Of a stretch of DNA of 64,000 nucleotides, positions 7,759-16,350 are shown piece after piece. Location of the stretch: assembly GCA_036498905.1 (NCBI GenBank), contig DASYER010000023.1, positions 1-64,000 on the forward strand, given 5' to 3'. The stretch is from DAIDKA01 sp036498905 (GTDB lineage Bacteria > Pseudomonadota > Gammaproteobacteria > Steroidobacterales > Steroidobacteraceae). Each line of letters starts with the position of its first letter. Position 1 is the stretch's first letter. The notes beneath the pieces are model-generated. The model was not told the DNA's origin, ran no database searches, and worked only from the letters and a program-made list of their open reading frames with translations. The position numbers and the translations under genes are program-made.

Positions 7759-9084
7759 ATGAAAATCCCAGAAATCATCATCGTTGAGGTCCTGCATCAA
7801 CCCGGCAGTCTGGCCAAGGTGCTGCAGGTCATTGCCGAGGAAGGGCTGGTGCTGGAGCACCTCACCGCATTGCGCCGCGAGCAGGGGCGCACCTTGTGGG
7901 AAATCACCCTCGACATGGACGAGGACGCGAACCGGTCACTGTACGAACGCATCGCAGCGCTGCCGACCGCGCGCTTCGTGGGCAAGTCCGACCGGGTGTT
8001 CAACCGCCATCGCGGTGGCAAGATCCGCACGATCTCGCGGGTGACCATCAATACCCCGCAGATATTGCGGGATGTGTACACCCCGGGCGTGGCGCGCGTG
8101 TGCCTGGCCATCAAGGCGGATCCCCGCAAGATTCACGACTACACCGCAATCGACAATACGGTGGCCGTCATCACCAATGGCACCGCGGTCCTGGGGCTGG
8201 GCAATATCGGTGCGGCGGCCGGCTTGCCGGTCATGGAGGGCAAGGCCGCGCTGTTCGCGGAGCTGGTGGAGATCAGTGGGGTGCCGATACTGCTGAAGAC
8301 GCGGGACGCCGACAGCGTGGTGGCGACCATCATGGCCATCGAGCAGTCCTTCGGCGCCATCCAGCTCGAGGATTTCGCGGCTCCCGAATGCTTCGAGATC
8401 GAGGCGCGCCTGCGCGCGATGCTCGACAAGCCCGTGCTGCACGATGACCAGCATGGCACGGCCGTCGTGACACTCGCGGCGCTGATCACCGCGACACGCC
8501 GCCTGGGACGCAGCCTGCGAGTGAGCACTGTGGGCCAGATCGGATTGGGCGCCGCGGGCACCGGGATCGTGCGGCTACTGCGCGCCTACGGCGTCGGCAA
8601 GGTACTTGGAGCGGATCGCAATCCGAAGGCAATCGAACGTATCGAGTCGATGGGCGCCGAGGGCGCCACCCTTGACCAGATCATGGCGCGCTGCGACATC
8701 GTGATTGCGACGACGGGGGTCAAGGACCTGATTCCGGCCGCGAGCGTGCGTCCCGGCCAGATCATTCTCGCGCTGTCGAATCCTGAGAGTGAGATCGACC
8801 CGCTCGAAGCCATGGAGCGCGGGGCCGCCTTCGCGGCCGACGGCAAGGGCATCAACAACGTCCTGGCCTTTCCGGGGCTGTTCCGCGGCGCCCTGGCGGC
8901 ACATGCCACGCGATTCACCGACGCGATGCTGATGGCGGCGGCCGATGCGATCTCGCAATTGGCGGGTGAGGACCTGGTGCCCAACCCGCTGGACAAGTTG
9001 GTCCACGAACGGGTCGCGGCCGCGGTCATGACCGCGGCCCTGCAACCGGTCACGATGGGTGAGGCGGGGACGCCGGAGGGTTAG
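7759..9084 (+). CDS. NAD(P)-dependent malic enzyme with N-terminal ACT domain
   Basis: A 441-residue cytosolic enzyme predicted to oxidatively decarboxylate malate to pyruvate. Residues 1-75 form an ACT-like ligand-binding domain (EIIIVEVLHQPGSLAKVLQV). The malic domain follows with VYTPGVARVC, a lysine in VMEGKAALF, the metal-binding region with EDFAAPECFEIE, and HDDQHGTAVV. The NAD-binding domain has GLGAAGTGIVRLL. The ACT domain suggests allosteric control by an amino acid or similar small ligand (inference). The gene is divergent from the acyl-CoA dehydrogenase and its stop overlaps the stop of rpoH by 4 bp. Confidence 0.9.
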   Translation: MKIPEIIIVEVLHQPGSLAKVLQVIAEEGLVLEHLTALRREQGRTLWEITLDMDEDANRSLYERIAALPTARFVGKSDRVFNRHRGGKIRTISRVTINTPQILRDVYTPGVARVCLAIKADPRKIHDYTAIDNTVAVITNGTAVLGLGNIGAAAGLPVMEGKAALFAELVEISGVPILLKTRDADSVVATIMAIEQSFGAIQLEDFAAPECFEIEARLRAMLDKPVLHDDQHGTAVVTLAALITATRRLGRSLRVSTVGQIGLGAAGTGIVRLLRAYGVGKVLGADRNPKAIERIESMGAEGATLDQIMARCDIVIATTGVKDLIPAASVRPGQIILALSNPESEIDPLEAMERGAAFAADGKGINNVLAFPGLFRGALAAHATRFTDAMLMAAADAISQLAGEDLVPNPLDKLVHERVAAAVMTAALQPVTMGEAGTPEG

Positions 9085-9959
9085 CCTGCCGGCGCCATCA
9101 TCCCCTTGAGCTTGCCCATCGCCTGGGTCTCGATCTGGCGGATGCGCTCCGCGGAGACCTGGTAACGGTCGGCCAGTTCATGCAGCGTGGATTTGCCTTC
9201 ACCGGTCCAGCGGCTGACCAGGATGTCGCGACTGCGCGCATCCAGTTTTCCCAATGCCGACTGCAGGTTCGCGTTGGTCACGCTCTCCCACTCCTCGGCT
9301 TCGACTGCTTCGGCCGGATCGGCGGCCGGCGCGGGCAGGTAGGAGGCCGGACTGTAGGTCGCGTCCTCATCGTCACCCTCCGGCGTCGGATCGAACGACA
9401 TGTCGCGCGCCGACAGCCGCTGCTCCATTTCGGTGACTTCGGCCGTGGTCACGCCGAGGTCCTTGGCGACCGCCACCGTCTCCTCGCGGGTCAGCCACGA
9501 CAGGTTCTTCTTCATGCGCCGCAGGTTGAAGAACAACTTGCGCTGCGCCTTGGTGGTGGCCACCTTGACCAGGCGCCAGTTGCGCAGGACGTACTCATGG
9601 ATTTCGGCGCGCACCCAATGCACGGCGAACGACACCAGTCGCACATTGACCGCCGGGTCAAAGCGCTTCACGGCCTTCATCAGGCCGACATTGCCTTCCT
9701 GGATCAGATCGCTTATCGGCAGGCCATAGCCGGCATAGCCGCGCGCGATATGGACCACGAAGCGCAGGTGCGAGAGCACGAGCTTGCGTGCCGCGTCCAG
9801 GTCATCTTCCGAGCGGTAGCGGATGGCCAGCTCGTGCTCTTCCTCGCGCGAGAGCACGGGGATACGGCTGACGCGGTCAATGTATGCGTCGAGGCTCCCG
9901 AGCGGGCCGGCAAGGGCGAGATCAGACTGAGGAGCGACCAGTGCGGTTGCGAGAGTCAT
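9081..9959 (-). CDS. rpoH: RNA polymerase heat-shock sigma factor sigma-32
   Basis: A 292-residue group 3 sigma factor. Region 2 contains HLRFVVHIARGYAGYGLPISDLIQEGNVGLMKAVKRFDP (positions about 64-102, key motifs HLRFV, DLIQEGN and KRFDP), and it is followed by the RpoH box QRKLFFNLR that is diagnostic of sigma-32. Region 4 carries STLHELADRYQVSAERIRQIE. It directs polymerase to chaperone and protease genes. A good Shine-Dalgarno (TAGGAG) precedes the ATG. It lies directly after ftsX, as in many gammaproteobacteria, but a perfect CIRCE operator sits in its 5' region, which adds HrcA control to the usual picture. Confidence 0.97.
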   Translation of the reverse strand: MTLATALVAPQSDLALAGPLGSLDAYIDRVSRIPVLSREEEHELAIRYRSEDDLDAARKLVLSHLRFVVHIARGYAGYGLPISDLIQEGNVGLMKAVKRFDPAVNVRLVSFAVHWVRAEIHEYVLRNWRLVKVATTKAQRKLFFNLRRMKKNLSWLTREETVAVAKDLGVTTAEVTEMEQRLSARDMSFDPTPEGDDEDATYSPASYLPAPAADPAEAVEAEEWESVTNANLQSALGKLDARSRDILVSRWTGEGKSTLHELADRYQVSAERIRQIETQAMGKLKGMMAPAG

Positions 9960-9997
9960 TTGGGCTCCTACCGTTCAAAACTTTGATGGGGCAAATG

Positions 9998-10024
9998 TTA
10001 GCACTCACCCTATTGGAGTGCTAA
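9998..10024 (-). promoter_or_regulatory. CIRCE operator (HrcA binding site) upstream of rpoH
   Basis: The left arm TTAGCACTC (9998-10006), a nine-base spacer, and the right arm GAGTGCTAA (10016-10024) form a perfect inverted repeat with the exact CIRCE consensus. It lies 38 bases before the rpoH start codon. A possible -10 element (TATAAC on the minus strand, 10055-10060) would place the operator in the 5' untranslated region, where CIRCE often sits. CIRCE is bound by the heat-shock repressor HrcA, whose gene is not in this window. Confidence 0.95.
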
Positions 10025-10087
10025 GACCTTTGGGAGTTCAACTTTGTTCTGACCGTTATAACTAAACAAAACAATCACTTAAATGCC

Positions 10088-11005
10088 TTACGGCCGAGGT
10101 TCTATACCCTTCAGGTGTCGAGCCGCCGCCAACCAGGCCCCGAGCCATCCCAGCCCCAGGCCCGCTGCGAACACCACTCCCACCTGCGACAGTCCCGGAC
10201 CGTTCAAGGTGTAGCGGCTGCCATAAAGCTCGGCCAGGGCCGCCACCGGCTTACCGAGGACCAGAACCGCAGTTTCGACCATTCCCCACGCCAGTACAGC
10301 TCCTCCAAACCCATACAGCATGCCGGTATACAGGAAGGGCCGGCGGATGAAGCCCGTTGATCCGCCCACCAGCCGAACGACTTCGATTTCGGGGCGGCAT
10401 CCCTGGATTTCAAGCCGAATGGTGTTGCCGATGACGGCCAGCACCCCGGCGCCGAGAAAGAGCGCGGCGATGCCGAGCACCCGGCGCAGCAGCTCCAGGA
10501 TGGCGTTGAAGCGCAGGACCCATTGCGCGTCGATCTGAACGAGCTCGACCTCGGGCCAGGCCGAAAGATAGTGCTTGAGGCCGTCGAGGTCGGCCGGGGT
10601 GCCGGCCGCGGCGGCCGGACGCACATGCAGGACATTCGGCAAGGGGTTGCCGCCGAGCGCTTGCAGCGCGACGCCAAATCCTGAGTACTGCTGGAATTCC
10701 TTCAGGGCCGCATCGGCGCTGATCACCTCCACTGAGGCGACACCGGCCCGTGCCCGCGCGCTGCGCGCCAGCTGCTCCACCCGGGTGAGCGGCACGTCGG
10801 GCTTAAAATACACCGAGACATCGATCGCCGCGGAGAAGCCACCGGTGGCGCTCATGGCGTTGGAGACGAGCAGGCTCAGGGCCAGCGGCAGCGCCAGGGC
10901 CAGACCGATGACGAGCACCGTGAGTGCGGTGGCGAACGGTGCACGCGCCAGGCGCCCGATGGACCCGATCAGCGACTGGGCATGATGGGTGAGGTACCCG
11001 ACCAT
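10088..11005 (-). CDS. ftsX: Cell-division ABC transporter permease FtsX
   Basis: A 305-residue inner-membrane protein with four helices: one near residue 25-50, then a periplasmic domain of about 120 residues, then three helices in the C-terminal half. The periplasmic part contains VSVYFKPDVPL and ALGGNPLPNVLHVRP, typical FtsX features. FtsX with FtsE controls septal peptidoglycan amidases through EnvC-type activators. Its ATG directly follows the ftsE stop codon without spacing, so the two are co-translated. Gene order ftsY-ftsE-ftsX-rpoH is the conserved one. Confidence 0.95.
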   Translation of the reverse strand: MVGYLTHHAQSLIGSIGRLARAPFATALTVLVIGLALALPLALSLLVSNAMSATGGFSAAIDVSVYFKPDVPLTRVEQLARSARARAGVASVEVISADAALKEFQQYSGFGVALQALGGNPLPNVLHVRPAAAAGTPADLDGLKHYLSAWPEVELVQIDAQWVLRFNAILELLRRVLGIAALFLGAGVLAVIGNTIRLEIQGCRPEIEVVRLVGGSTGFIRRPFLYTGMLYGFGGAVLAWGMVETAVLVLGKPVAALAELYGSRYTLNGPGLSQVGVVFAAGLGLGWLGAWLAAARHLKGIEPRP

Positions 11006-11698
11006 TCAGCGCGTCGCCGTCATGCTCGGCAGCGGCGTATCGGCACCACCGTGGATCTGCCCATCATCCAGCACGATGCTGCGCTGGCCGAACTCATTGA
11101 CGACCTGCATGTCGTGGGTCGCGATGATCACGGTGACGCCGACATCCTGGAAGCGCTTGAAGAGCTTCATGACTTCAACCGACAGATCCGGATCCAGGTT
11201 GCCGGTGGGCTCATCGGCGATCAGCACGGCGGGCTTCGCGACCACGGCGCGGGCGATACCGACGCATTGCTGCTCTCCGACCGACAGTTCATTGGGCAGC
11301 ATGCGCTCCTTGCCCAGCAGTCCGACCTGATCCAGCGCCGCGCGCACGCGCTTGCCCATTTCCGCAGCACTGGCACCGGCCACCACCAGCGGCAGGGCCA
11401 CGTTGTCGAACACCGGCCGATCATCCAGCAGCCGATGTTCCTGGAACACCACGCCGAGCGTGCGCCGATAGGCCGGCAAATGGCGCGACTTCAGGGTGCC
11501 GAGATTCTGGCCATTCACGATGACGCTGCCGCGGGTCGGGCGCTCGAGCAGGGCGATCAGTTTGAGGACGGTGCTCTTGCCGGCACCGGAACGGCCGGTC
11601 AGGAACACCATCTCGCCGCGATCGATGCTGAAGGTCGCGGCGCGCAGGGCCTCGCGCCCGTTGGGATAACGCTTGGTGACGCGTTCGAAGAGGATCAT
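11006..11698 (-). CDS. ftsE: Cell-division ABC transporter ATPase FtsE
   Basis: A 230-residue ABC ATPase. Walker A is GRSGAGKST at 35-43, Walker B is VLIADEPTGNLD, and the switch histidine is in IIATHD. The ABC signature reads LSVGEQQCVGIARA where E. coli and most relatives have LSGGEQQRVGIARA, so the first glycine of the signature is valine and the following arginine is cysteine. Signature Ser and the second Gly are retained, so ATP hydrolysis is probably possible. The ATG overlaps the ftsY stop by 4 bp (ATGA). The protein partners FtsX at the division site. Confidence 0.95.
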   Translation of the reverse strand: MILFERVTKRYPNGREALRAATFSIDRGEMVFLTGRSGAGKSTVLKLIALLERPTRGSVIVNGQNLGTLKSRHLPAYRRTLGVVFQEHRLLDDRPVFDNVALPLVVAGASAAEMGKRVRAALDQVGLLGKERMLPNELSVGEQQCVGIARAVVAKPAVLIADEPTGNLDPDLSVEVMKLFKRFQDVGVTVIIATHDMQVVNEFGQRSIVLDDGQIHGGADTPLPSMTATR

Positions 11699-12687
11699 GC
11701 GCCGGAGACGGCGGGGCTGTCCGCGCTCGTGCCGACCCCCTCGACCAGGGCTGTGGCAAAAGCCTCTGCGTCGAATTCGCCGAAATCTCCGGCCTGCTCG
11801 CCGATGCCGATGAAGCGGATCGGAATCGCAAGCTTGCGGGCGATGGCGAGCACGATGCCGCCCTTCGCCGTGCCATCAAGCTTCGTCAAGACCAGTCCGG
11901 TGACACCGATCGCCTGGTGAAACTGCACGGCCTGCGACAACGCGTTCTGTCCCTGGTTGGCATCGAGCACCAGCAGCACCTCATGTGGCGCGGTGGCATC
12001 CGCGCGCTGCAGCACCCGGCGGACCTTCTTCAGCTCCTCCATCAGATGCGTCTGACTCTGCAGCCGTCCGGCGGTATCGGCGATCAGCACCTCGATGCCG
12101 CGCGAGCGCGCGGATTGTGCGGCATCGAACACGACGGCGGCCGGATCCGCCCCGGCCTGCTGCGCCACGACCGCAGAGCCGGTGCGAATACCCCAGATCT
12201 GCAACTGCTCGATGGCCGCGGCGCGAAACGTATCACCGGCTGCGAGCATCACGCTCAGCCCCGAGTCGGCCAGACGCTGGGCGAGTTTGCCGATGGTGGT
12301 GGTCTTGCCCGAACCGTTCACCCCGACTACGAGGATCACATAGGGTTTGCGCGCGGCATCGATCACCAGCGGCTGCGCGCAGGGCCTGAGGATTTCGGTC
12401 ACGCAGTCACGCAGGGCGGCGATCAGGGCCTCGACATCGGCGAGCTCCTGGCGCGCGACGCGTCGCTGCAGATCATCGAGGATGTACTGTGTGGCCTCCA
12501 CACCGACATCCGCCGTGAGCAACCGGGTCTCCAGCTCCTCGAGGATTTCCGCGTCGATCTTGCGGCCGCGGAACAGGGTCGCAAGGCCGTCGGTCAGCCA
12601 GGAGCTGCCGCGGTTGAGTTTTTTGCGCAGCCGCTGGAAGAACCCGCCGGTCTCCTCGCTGGCCGCTTTGTCACGTCTGAACAGCAT
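11695..12687 (-). CDS. ftsY: Signal recognition particle receptor FtsY
   Basis: A 330-residue SRP GTPase that docks ribosome-nascent chain complexes to the Sec translocon. The NG domain is complete: P-loop GVNGSGKT at 122-129, DTFRAAA near 152-158, DTAGR at 204-208 and TKLDGTAKGG starting at 268. The acidic A domain of E. coli FtsY is almost absent; only about 40 basic, amphipathic residues precede the N domain, and these probably give lipid binding. The start at 12687 is the ATG before LFRRDKA; the longer frame runs antisense through rsmD and is not real. It begins the ftsY-ftsE-ftsX unit and is divergent from rsmD with 21 bp between starts. Confidence 0.95.
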   Translation of the reverse strand: MLFRRDKAASEETGGFFQRLRKKLNRGSSWLTDGLATLFRGRKIDAEILEELETRLLTADVGVEATQYILDDLQRRVARQELADVEALIAALRDCVTEILRPCAQPLVIDAARKPYVILVVGVNGSGKTTTIGKLAQRLADSGLSVMLAAGDTFRAAAIEQLQIWGIRTGSAVVAQQAGADPAAVVFDAAQSARSRGIEVLIADTAGRLQSQTHLMEELKKVRRVLQRADATAPHEVLLVLDANQGQNALSQAVQFHQAIGVTGLVLTKLDGTAKGGIVLAIARKLAIPIRFIGIGEQAGDFGEFDAEAFATALVEGVGTSADSPAVSGA

Positions 12688-12708
12688 GCCGCTATTGTAT
12701 GATGAACC

Positions 12709-13323
12709 GTGACTGGTAAGCCCGATAAGCGCTCGTCCGCGCCGCGCATCACGCGTGGCAGTCACGCTCGCATGCTGCGGATCATCGGCGGCAGCTGGCG
12801 CGGCCGCACCTGGCGTTTTCCGGCAGGCGACATCCGCCCGACACCCGACCGGGTGCGCGAGACCGTGTTCAATTGGCTGGCGCCGAGCATTGCGGGGGCA
12901 CATTGCCTGGACCTGTTCGCCGGCAGCGGCGCGCTCGGCTTGGAAGCGCTGTCGCGCGGCGCGGGCCGGGTGGTGTTCGTGGAACAAGCCGCGGTGCCGG
13001 CTCGGGAACTGCGGCAGACCCTGACATCGTGGGGAGGCGAGCCGGCCGCGGCGGCGCAGGTCAACGTCATGGATGCGAACCACTTTCTCGCCGGCAAGCC
13101 CGAACCGTTTGATGTCGTATTCCTGGACCCTCCATTCGCGGCCGGGTTGCTGGGCCCGATTGCCGCGCGCCTGGAAACCGGCCAGTGGCTGGGACCTGCC
13201 GCGCTGATCTATGCCGAATGCCCGGCTCGTGAGAGCCTGCCTCCGCTGCCGGCGGGCTGGACCGTGGCCAAGACGCAGCGTGCCGGCGAGGTCGGGTATC
13301 ATTTACTGCGGAGAACACCTTGA
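12709..13323 (+). CDS. rsmD: 16S rRNA (guanine-966-N2)-methyltransferase RsmD
   Basis: A 204-residue SAM-dependent methyltransferase that modifies G966 of 16S rRNA. Conserved landmarks are RIIGGSWRGR near the N-terminus, RPTPDRVRETVFNWL, the SAM-binding motif LDLFAGSGALGLEALSRGA and the catalytic VVFLDPPF. The GTG at 12709 gives a short basic leader; an internal ATG at 12772 just before LRIIGG is a possible alternative. Its stop TGA overlaps the TTG start of coaD by two bases, so the two genes are translationally coupled, as in many proteobacteria. Confidence 0.94.
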   Translation: MTGKPDKRSSAPRITRGSHARMLRIIGGSWRGRTWRFPAGDIRPTPDRVRETVFNWLAPSIAGAHCLDLFAGSGALGLEALSRGAGRVVFVEQAAVPARELRQTLTSWGGEPAAAAQVNVMDANHFLAGKPEPFDVVFLDPPFAAGLLGPIAARLETGQWLGPAALIYAECPARESLPPLPAGWTVAKTQRAGEVGYHLLRRTP

Positions 13324-13805
13324 TCAATCGACACGCGCTGTACCCGGGAACCTTTGACCCGATCACCAACGGGCATGCGGACCTGGTGCGACGGGCCTGC
13401 GGCCTGTTTGACCGGGTGGTCGTGGCGATTGCGACGAACGCCGGCAAGGCGCCGCTGTTTACTCAGGACAAACGCATCGATCTGGCGCGCCAGGTGCTTG
13501 CCGACATGCCGAATGTCGAAGTGGTCGGCTATGCCGAGCTCACCGTGGAGTTCGCGCGCCGGCACAAGCTGTCGGTGATCATTCGCGGGCTGCGCGCCGT
13601 GTCGGATTTCGAATTCGAGTTCCAGCTGGCGAACATGAACCGCCATCTATGCCGCGACATCGAGACCGTGTTCCTCACGCCACAGGAACAGTTCACGTTC
13701 ATTTCTTCTTCGCTGGTGCGCGAGATCGCGGTGCTGGGCGGCGACGTGCATGAGTTCGTGCACCCGCTGGTGCACGCCGAGCTGAAGAAGCTGCGGCGCG
13801 CTTGA
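13320..13805 (+). CDS. coaD: Phosphopantetheine adenylyltransferase
   Basis: A 161-residue nucleotidyltransferase that makes dephospho-CoA from 4'-phosphopantetheine and ATP, the penultimate step of CoA synthesis. It has the YPGTFDPITNGH motif at the N-terminus with the T/HxGH nucleotide-binding site, IIRGLRAVSDFEFE in the middle, and ISSSLVREIA. Length is normal. The start is TTG at 13320, overlapping the rsmD stop; no better start exists before the conserved YPGTFDP. The last 107 bases overlap the 3' end of the DNA glycosylase gene on the other strand. Confidence 0.95.
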   Translation: MINRHALYPGTFDPITNGHADLVRRACGLFDRVVVAIATNAGKAPLFTQDKRIDLARQVLADMPNVEVVGYAELTVEFARRHKLSVIIRGLRAVSDFEFEFQLANMNRHLCRDIETVFLTPQEQFTFISSSLVREIAVLGGDVHEFVHPLVHAELKKLRRA

Positions 13806-14529
13806 TTCTGCGCGCCGGTTTCGGCGCCACCCGCGTGCGCTTCTTGGCGAGCTTGCGACGCTTACGTGGCAGCCGCGGTAGTTTCAAGGCCTGCGCGGGC
13901 GGCGGCAGCTGCCCGGCGCGGTGCAGGTCCACCGCGCGCCACAGATACCAGGCGGCCGCAGTGCGATGCGGCGCCCAGCGCTCGCCGAACAGGGCCAACA
14001 CTTTCGGCGGCGGCATCTTCCGCAGCCCGTACGCGAGCGCAAAGCCCTGGCGCACGCCGAAGTCGTCGACGGGCAGGACATCGGGCCGCCGCAGCTGGAA
14101 CATCAGCAACATCTCCACCGTCCAGCGACCGATGCCGCGCACCGCCGTGAGCCGTTCGATGATCTCCAGATCATTCAGGGTATGCAGGTGCTCGCGCATC
14201 GGCACGGTGCCGCTGATGGTCTTGGCCGCCAGATCGCGCAATGCCGCGATTTTCGAGAACGAGAACCCGGAGGCGCGCAGCGCCGCATCTTCCAGGGTGA
14301 GCAGTGCTTCGGGTGCGGGAAAGACCCCCTGTCCACAGGTGGCGACGAAGCGGTTGAGTATCGACTGCGCTGCCTTGCCGTTCAGTTGCTGATGCGCGAT
14401 GGCGCGCGCGAGAGTTTCGAAGGAGGAGTGCTCCTCGCGCGTCTGGATCGCCAGGGGGCCGGCGGCGGCGATGAGCCGCTTCATCACCGGATCGACGGTG
14501 CCCAAATGCGCGATGATGAGCTCGCTCAC
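13699..14529 (-). CDS. HhH-GPD DNA-3-methyladenine glycosylase with basic tail
   Basis: A 276-residue base-excision repair glycosylase of the AlkA type. The helix-hairpin-helix with LTAVRGIGRWTVEMLL and the catalytic aspartate of VLPVDDFGVRQG are clear; there is no iron-sulfur cysteine cluster. The catalytic domain ends near residue 205. A tail of about 70 residues rich in Lys, Arg, Ala and Pro follows (RKRRKLAKKRTRVAPKPARR and onward), resembling histone-H1-like tails that bind DNA nonspecifically. The tail's last third is encoded antisense to the 3' end of coaD. The GTG start is preceded by GAGGTAA. It sits with mutM, another repair glycosylase. Confidence 0.88.
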   Translation of the reverse strand: MSELIIAHLGTVDPVMKRLIAAAGPLAIQTREEHSSFETLARAIAHQQLNGKAAQSILNRFVATCGQGVFPAPEALLTLEDAALRASGFSFSKIAALRDLAAKTISGTVPMREHLHTLNDLEIIERLTAVRGIGRWTVEMLLMFQLRRPDVLPVDDFGVRQGFALAYGLRKMPPPKVLALFGERWAPHRTAAAWYLWRAVDLHRAGQLPPPAQALKLPRLPRKRRKLAKKRTRVAPKPARRIKRAAASSARRAPAGARTHARRRPAPRSRAPAKKK

Positions 14530-14533
14530 GATC

Positions 14534-15349
14534 TTACCTCTGACAGGTGGGACAGAAGTACGTCGAGCGCTGTCCCTGGGTGAAGCTGCGGATCAGGCTG
14601 CCGCAGTTGCGGCAGGGCTCCCCGTCGCGCTCATAGACATAGAGCTTCTGACGAAAATATCCCGGGTTGCCATCCGGATTCACGTAATCGCGCAGCGTCG
14701 TGCCGCCGACGCGGATGGCCTGCTTCAATACCTTACGGATGGCCTTGACCAGGCGCGCGCTCTCATCGCGCGAAAGACTGCCGCCGCGGCGGCGCGGACG
14801 AATGCCGGACTGAAACAGGACTTCGCTGGCGTAGATGTTTCCGACCCCGGTGACGAGCTGGCCGTTCATGATGAGCTGCTTGACTGACACTTTGCGGCGT
14901 CGCGAGACCCGCCACAGATAGTCCGCGTCGAACTGCGCCGCGAACGGTTCCGGCGCCAGTTTCGCCAGCAGCGGATGCGCCTGCGGATCACCGAGTACAT
15001 AGATCAGGCAGCCGAAGCGGCGTGGATCATTGAAGCGGACCGTGTGACCCGAGGTGAGTGCCAGATCGATGTGGTCATGGGCAGCGGCGGGAAGATCGCC
15101 GGGCACGATGCGCAAACTGCCGGACATGCCAAGATGCCACAGCAAGGTGCCATGGGTCAGGCGCAGCAGCAGGTATTTGGCGCGTCGATCGACTGACTCG
15201 ATACGCTGGCCGGCGAGGATCTGCGGCAGCCGCGCCTCCACCGGCCAGCGCAGACGGTGATCATGAATCGTCAGCCGCAGGATGGTCTGATCCGCCAGAT
15301 GCGGCTCCAGACCGCGGCGGGTGGTTTCAACTTCGGGTAGCTCGGGCAT
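14534..15349 (-). CDS. mutM: Formamidopyrimidine-DNA glycosylase (Fpg)
   Basis: A 271-residue bifunctional glycosylase/AP lyase that removes 8-oxoguanine and formamidopyrimidines. It begins with MPELPEVETTRRGLEPHL, in which Pro-2 is the catalytic nucleophile after Met removal. The void-filling region, VGNIYASEVLF and the C-terminal four-cysteine zinc finger (CRNCG and CPTC) are all present. The start at 15349 is fixed by the invariant PELPE sequence; the upstream 100 codons of open frame are not part of the gene. It stops 4 bp before the start of the AlkA-like glycosylase on the same strand, so both are probably one unit. Confidence 0.96.
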   Translation of the reverse strand: MPELPEVETTRRGLEPHLADQTILRLTIHDHRLRWPVEARLPQILAGQRIESVDRRAKYLLLRLTHGTLLWHLGMSGSLRIVPGDLPAAAHDHIDLALTSGHTVRFNDPRRFGCLIYVLGDPQAHPLLAKLAPEPFAAQFDADYLWRVSRRRKVSVKQLIMNGQLVTGVGNIYASEVLFQSGIRPRRRGGSLSRDESARLVKAIRKVLKQAIRVGGTTLRDYVNPDGNPGYFRQKLYVYERDGEPCRNCGSLIRSFTQGQRSTYFCPTCQR

Positions 15350-15360
15350 GGTCGGAAAGA

Positions 15361-16338
15361 TTAACCGCCCGGACGCGCGGCGCCTATCCTTCGCGCTTCC
15401 AGCCACTGCCATGACAGCAGCGGCGGTACGCCGCAGAGTACTTCGCGCATGCGTTTGACCGCCGAGACGGCCAGCGCCAGTTCGGTGCTGAGGCCGATGG
15501 CATGGCCGAACAGCACCAGCGCGCCCTCCTGTACCCCCAGTCCCGCGGGCACGATGAAGGCAAGGTGGCGCGCCGCCTGCGACAGCCCCTCGAGCATGAC
15601 CGCCGCCGGTGCGCTGATCGGATGGTCGAACAGTCGCAGCGCCCACCATATCTCAAACGCCGCCGACACGAGCGCGATGAACTGCAGGGTGACGGCCATC
15701 AGCAGTGTGCGGATGCGTCCCAGACAGGCGCGCAGATCCGCATCCAGCGACGCGGCCGCCTGCGCGCCCGTCAGGCCCACCAGCGGACGCAGGAAGCGCT
15801 GCATCCGCTGGAACACCGATCCGTAGCGCAGCAACAGCAGCGAGCCGACCGGGATCGGCAGACTCAGCGCCAAAACCGCGACCACGTGCCAGTGACTGGC
15901 GCCGGTGCCCAGGGTCAGCAGGATCAAGGTCGCGAGCGCTCCCAACACGTACACCGCCATCACGGTCAGCAGGATTTCGACGATGATCGTGGCGCTCACC
16001 GGAACCGTCGCAAGGCCGCGCCAGCGGATCAGACGTACGCCCACGACGCTGCCGCCGAGACTGGCCACGGGCAACAGTCGATCGACACCTTCACGTACCG
16101 CGGTGGCCCACAGCACGTAGCCGAAGCGCGAGCGCCCATGCAGGTCGAACGGGCGCAGCATCGCGCGCCAGCCGATGGCGTACAGCACGAAGAAAATCAG
16201 CCGATAGGGAACCAGCCACAGCAGCGCGGCACCGGCCTGCTTCCAGATGCCCACGATGGCCGGCACGTCCGCATGCACGACGAGGATCGTCAGCAGCCCG
16301 AGTCCCAGCAGCCCCGCGATATAGACTGCCGCCTTCAA
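15361..16338 (-). CDS. hpnL: Hopanoid-associated membrane protein HpnL
   Basis: A 325-residue polytopic inner-membrane protein of the lysylphosphatidylglycerol-synthase transmembrane (flippase-like) superfamily, with eight or so helices. ATAVREGVDRLLPVASLGG and LAFIVPAGLGVQEGALVLFG are typical. Position directly after hpnI and hpnJ on the same strand identifies it as HpnL, which is thought to take part in hopanoid transport or modification. The start is TTG at 16338 (KAAVYIAGLLG) and lacks a clear Shine-Dalgarno, but no ATG or GTG fits better. It overlaps nothing; hpnI stops 12 bp upstream. Confidence 0.85.
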   Translation of the reverse strand: MKAAVYIAGLLGLGLLTILVVHADVPAIVGIWKQAGAALLWLVPYRLIFFVLYAIGWRAMLRPFDLHGRSRFGYVLWATAVREGVDRLLPVASLGGSVVGVRLIRWRGLATVPVSATIIVEILLTVMAVYVLGALATLILLTLGTGASHWHVVAVLALSLPIPVGSLLLLRYGSVFQRMQRFLRPLVGLTGAQAAASLDADLRACLGRIRTLLMAVTLQFIALVSAAFEIWWALRLFDHPISAPAAVMLEGLSQAARHLAFIVPAGLGVQEGALVLFGHAIGLSTELALAVSAVKRMREVLCGVPPLLSWQWLEARRIGAARPGG

Positions 16339-16350
16339 ACGGTACCCGGG

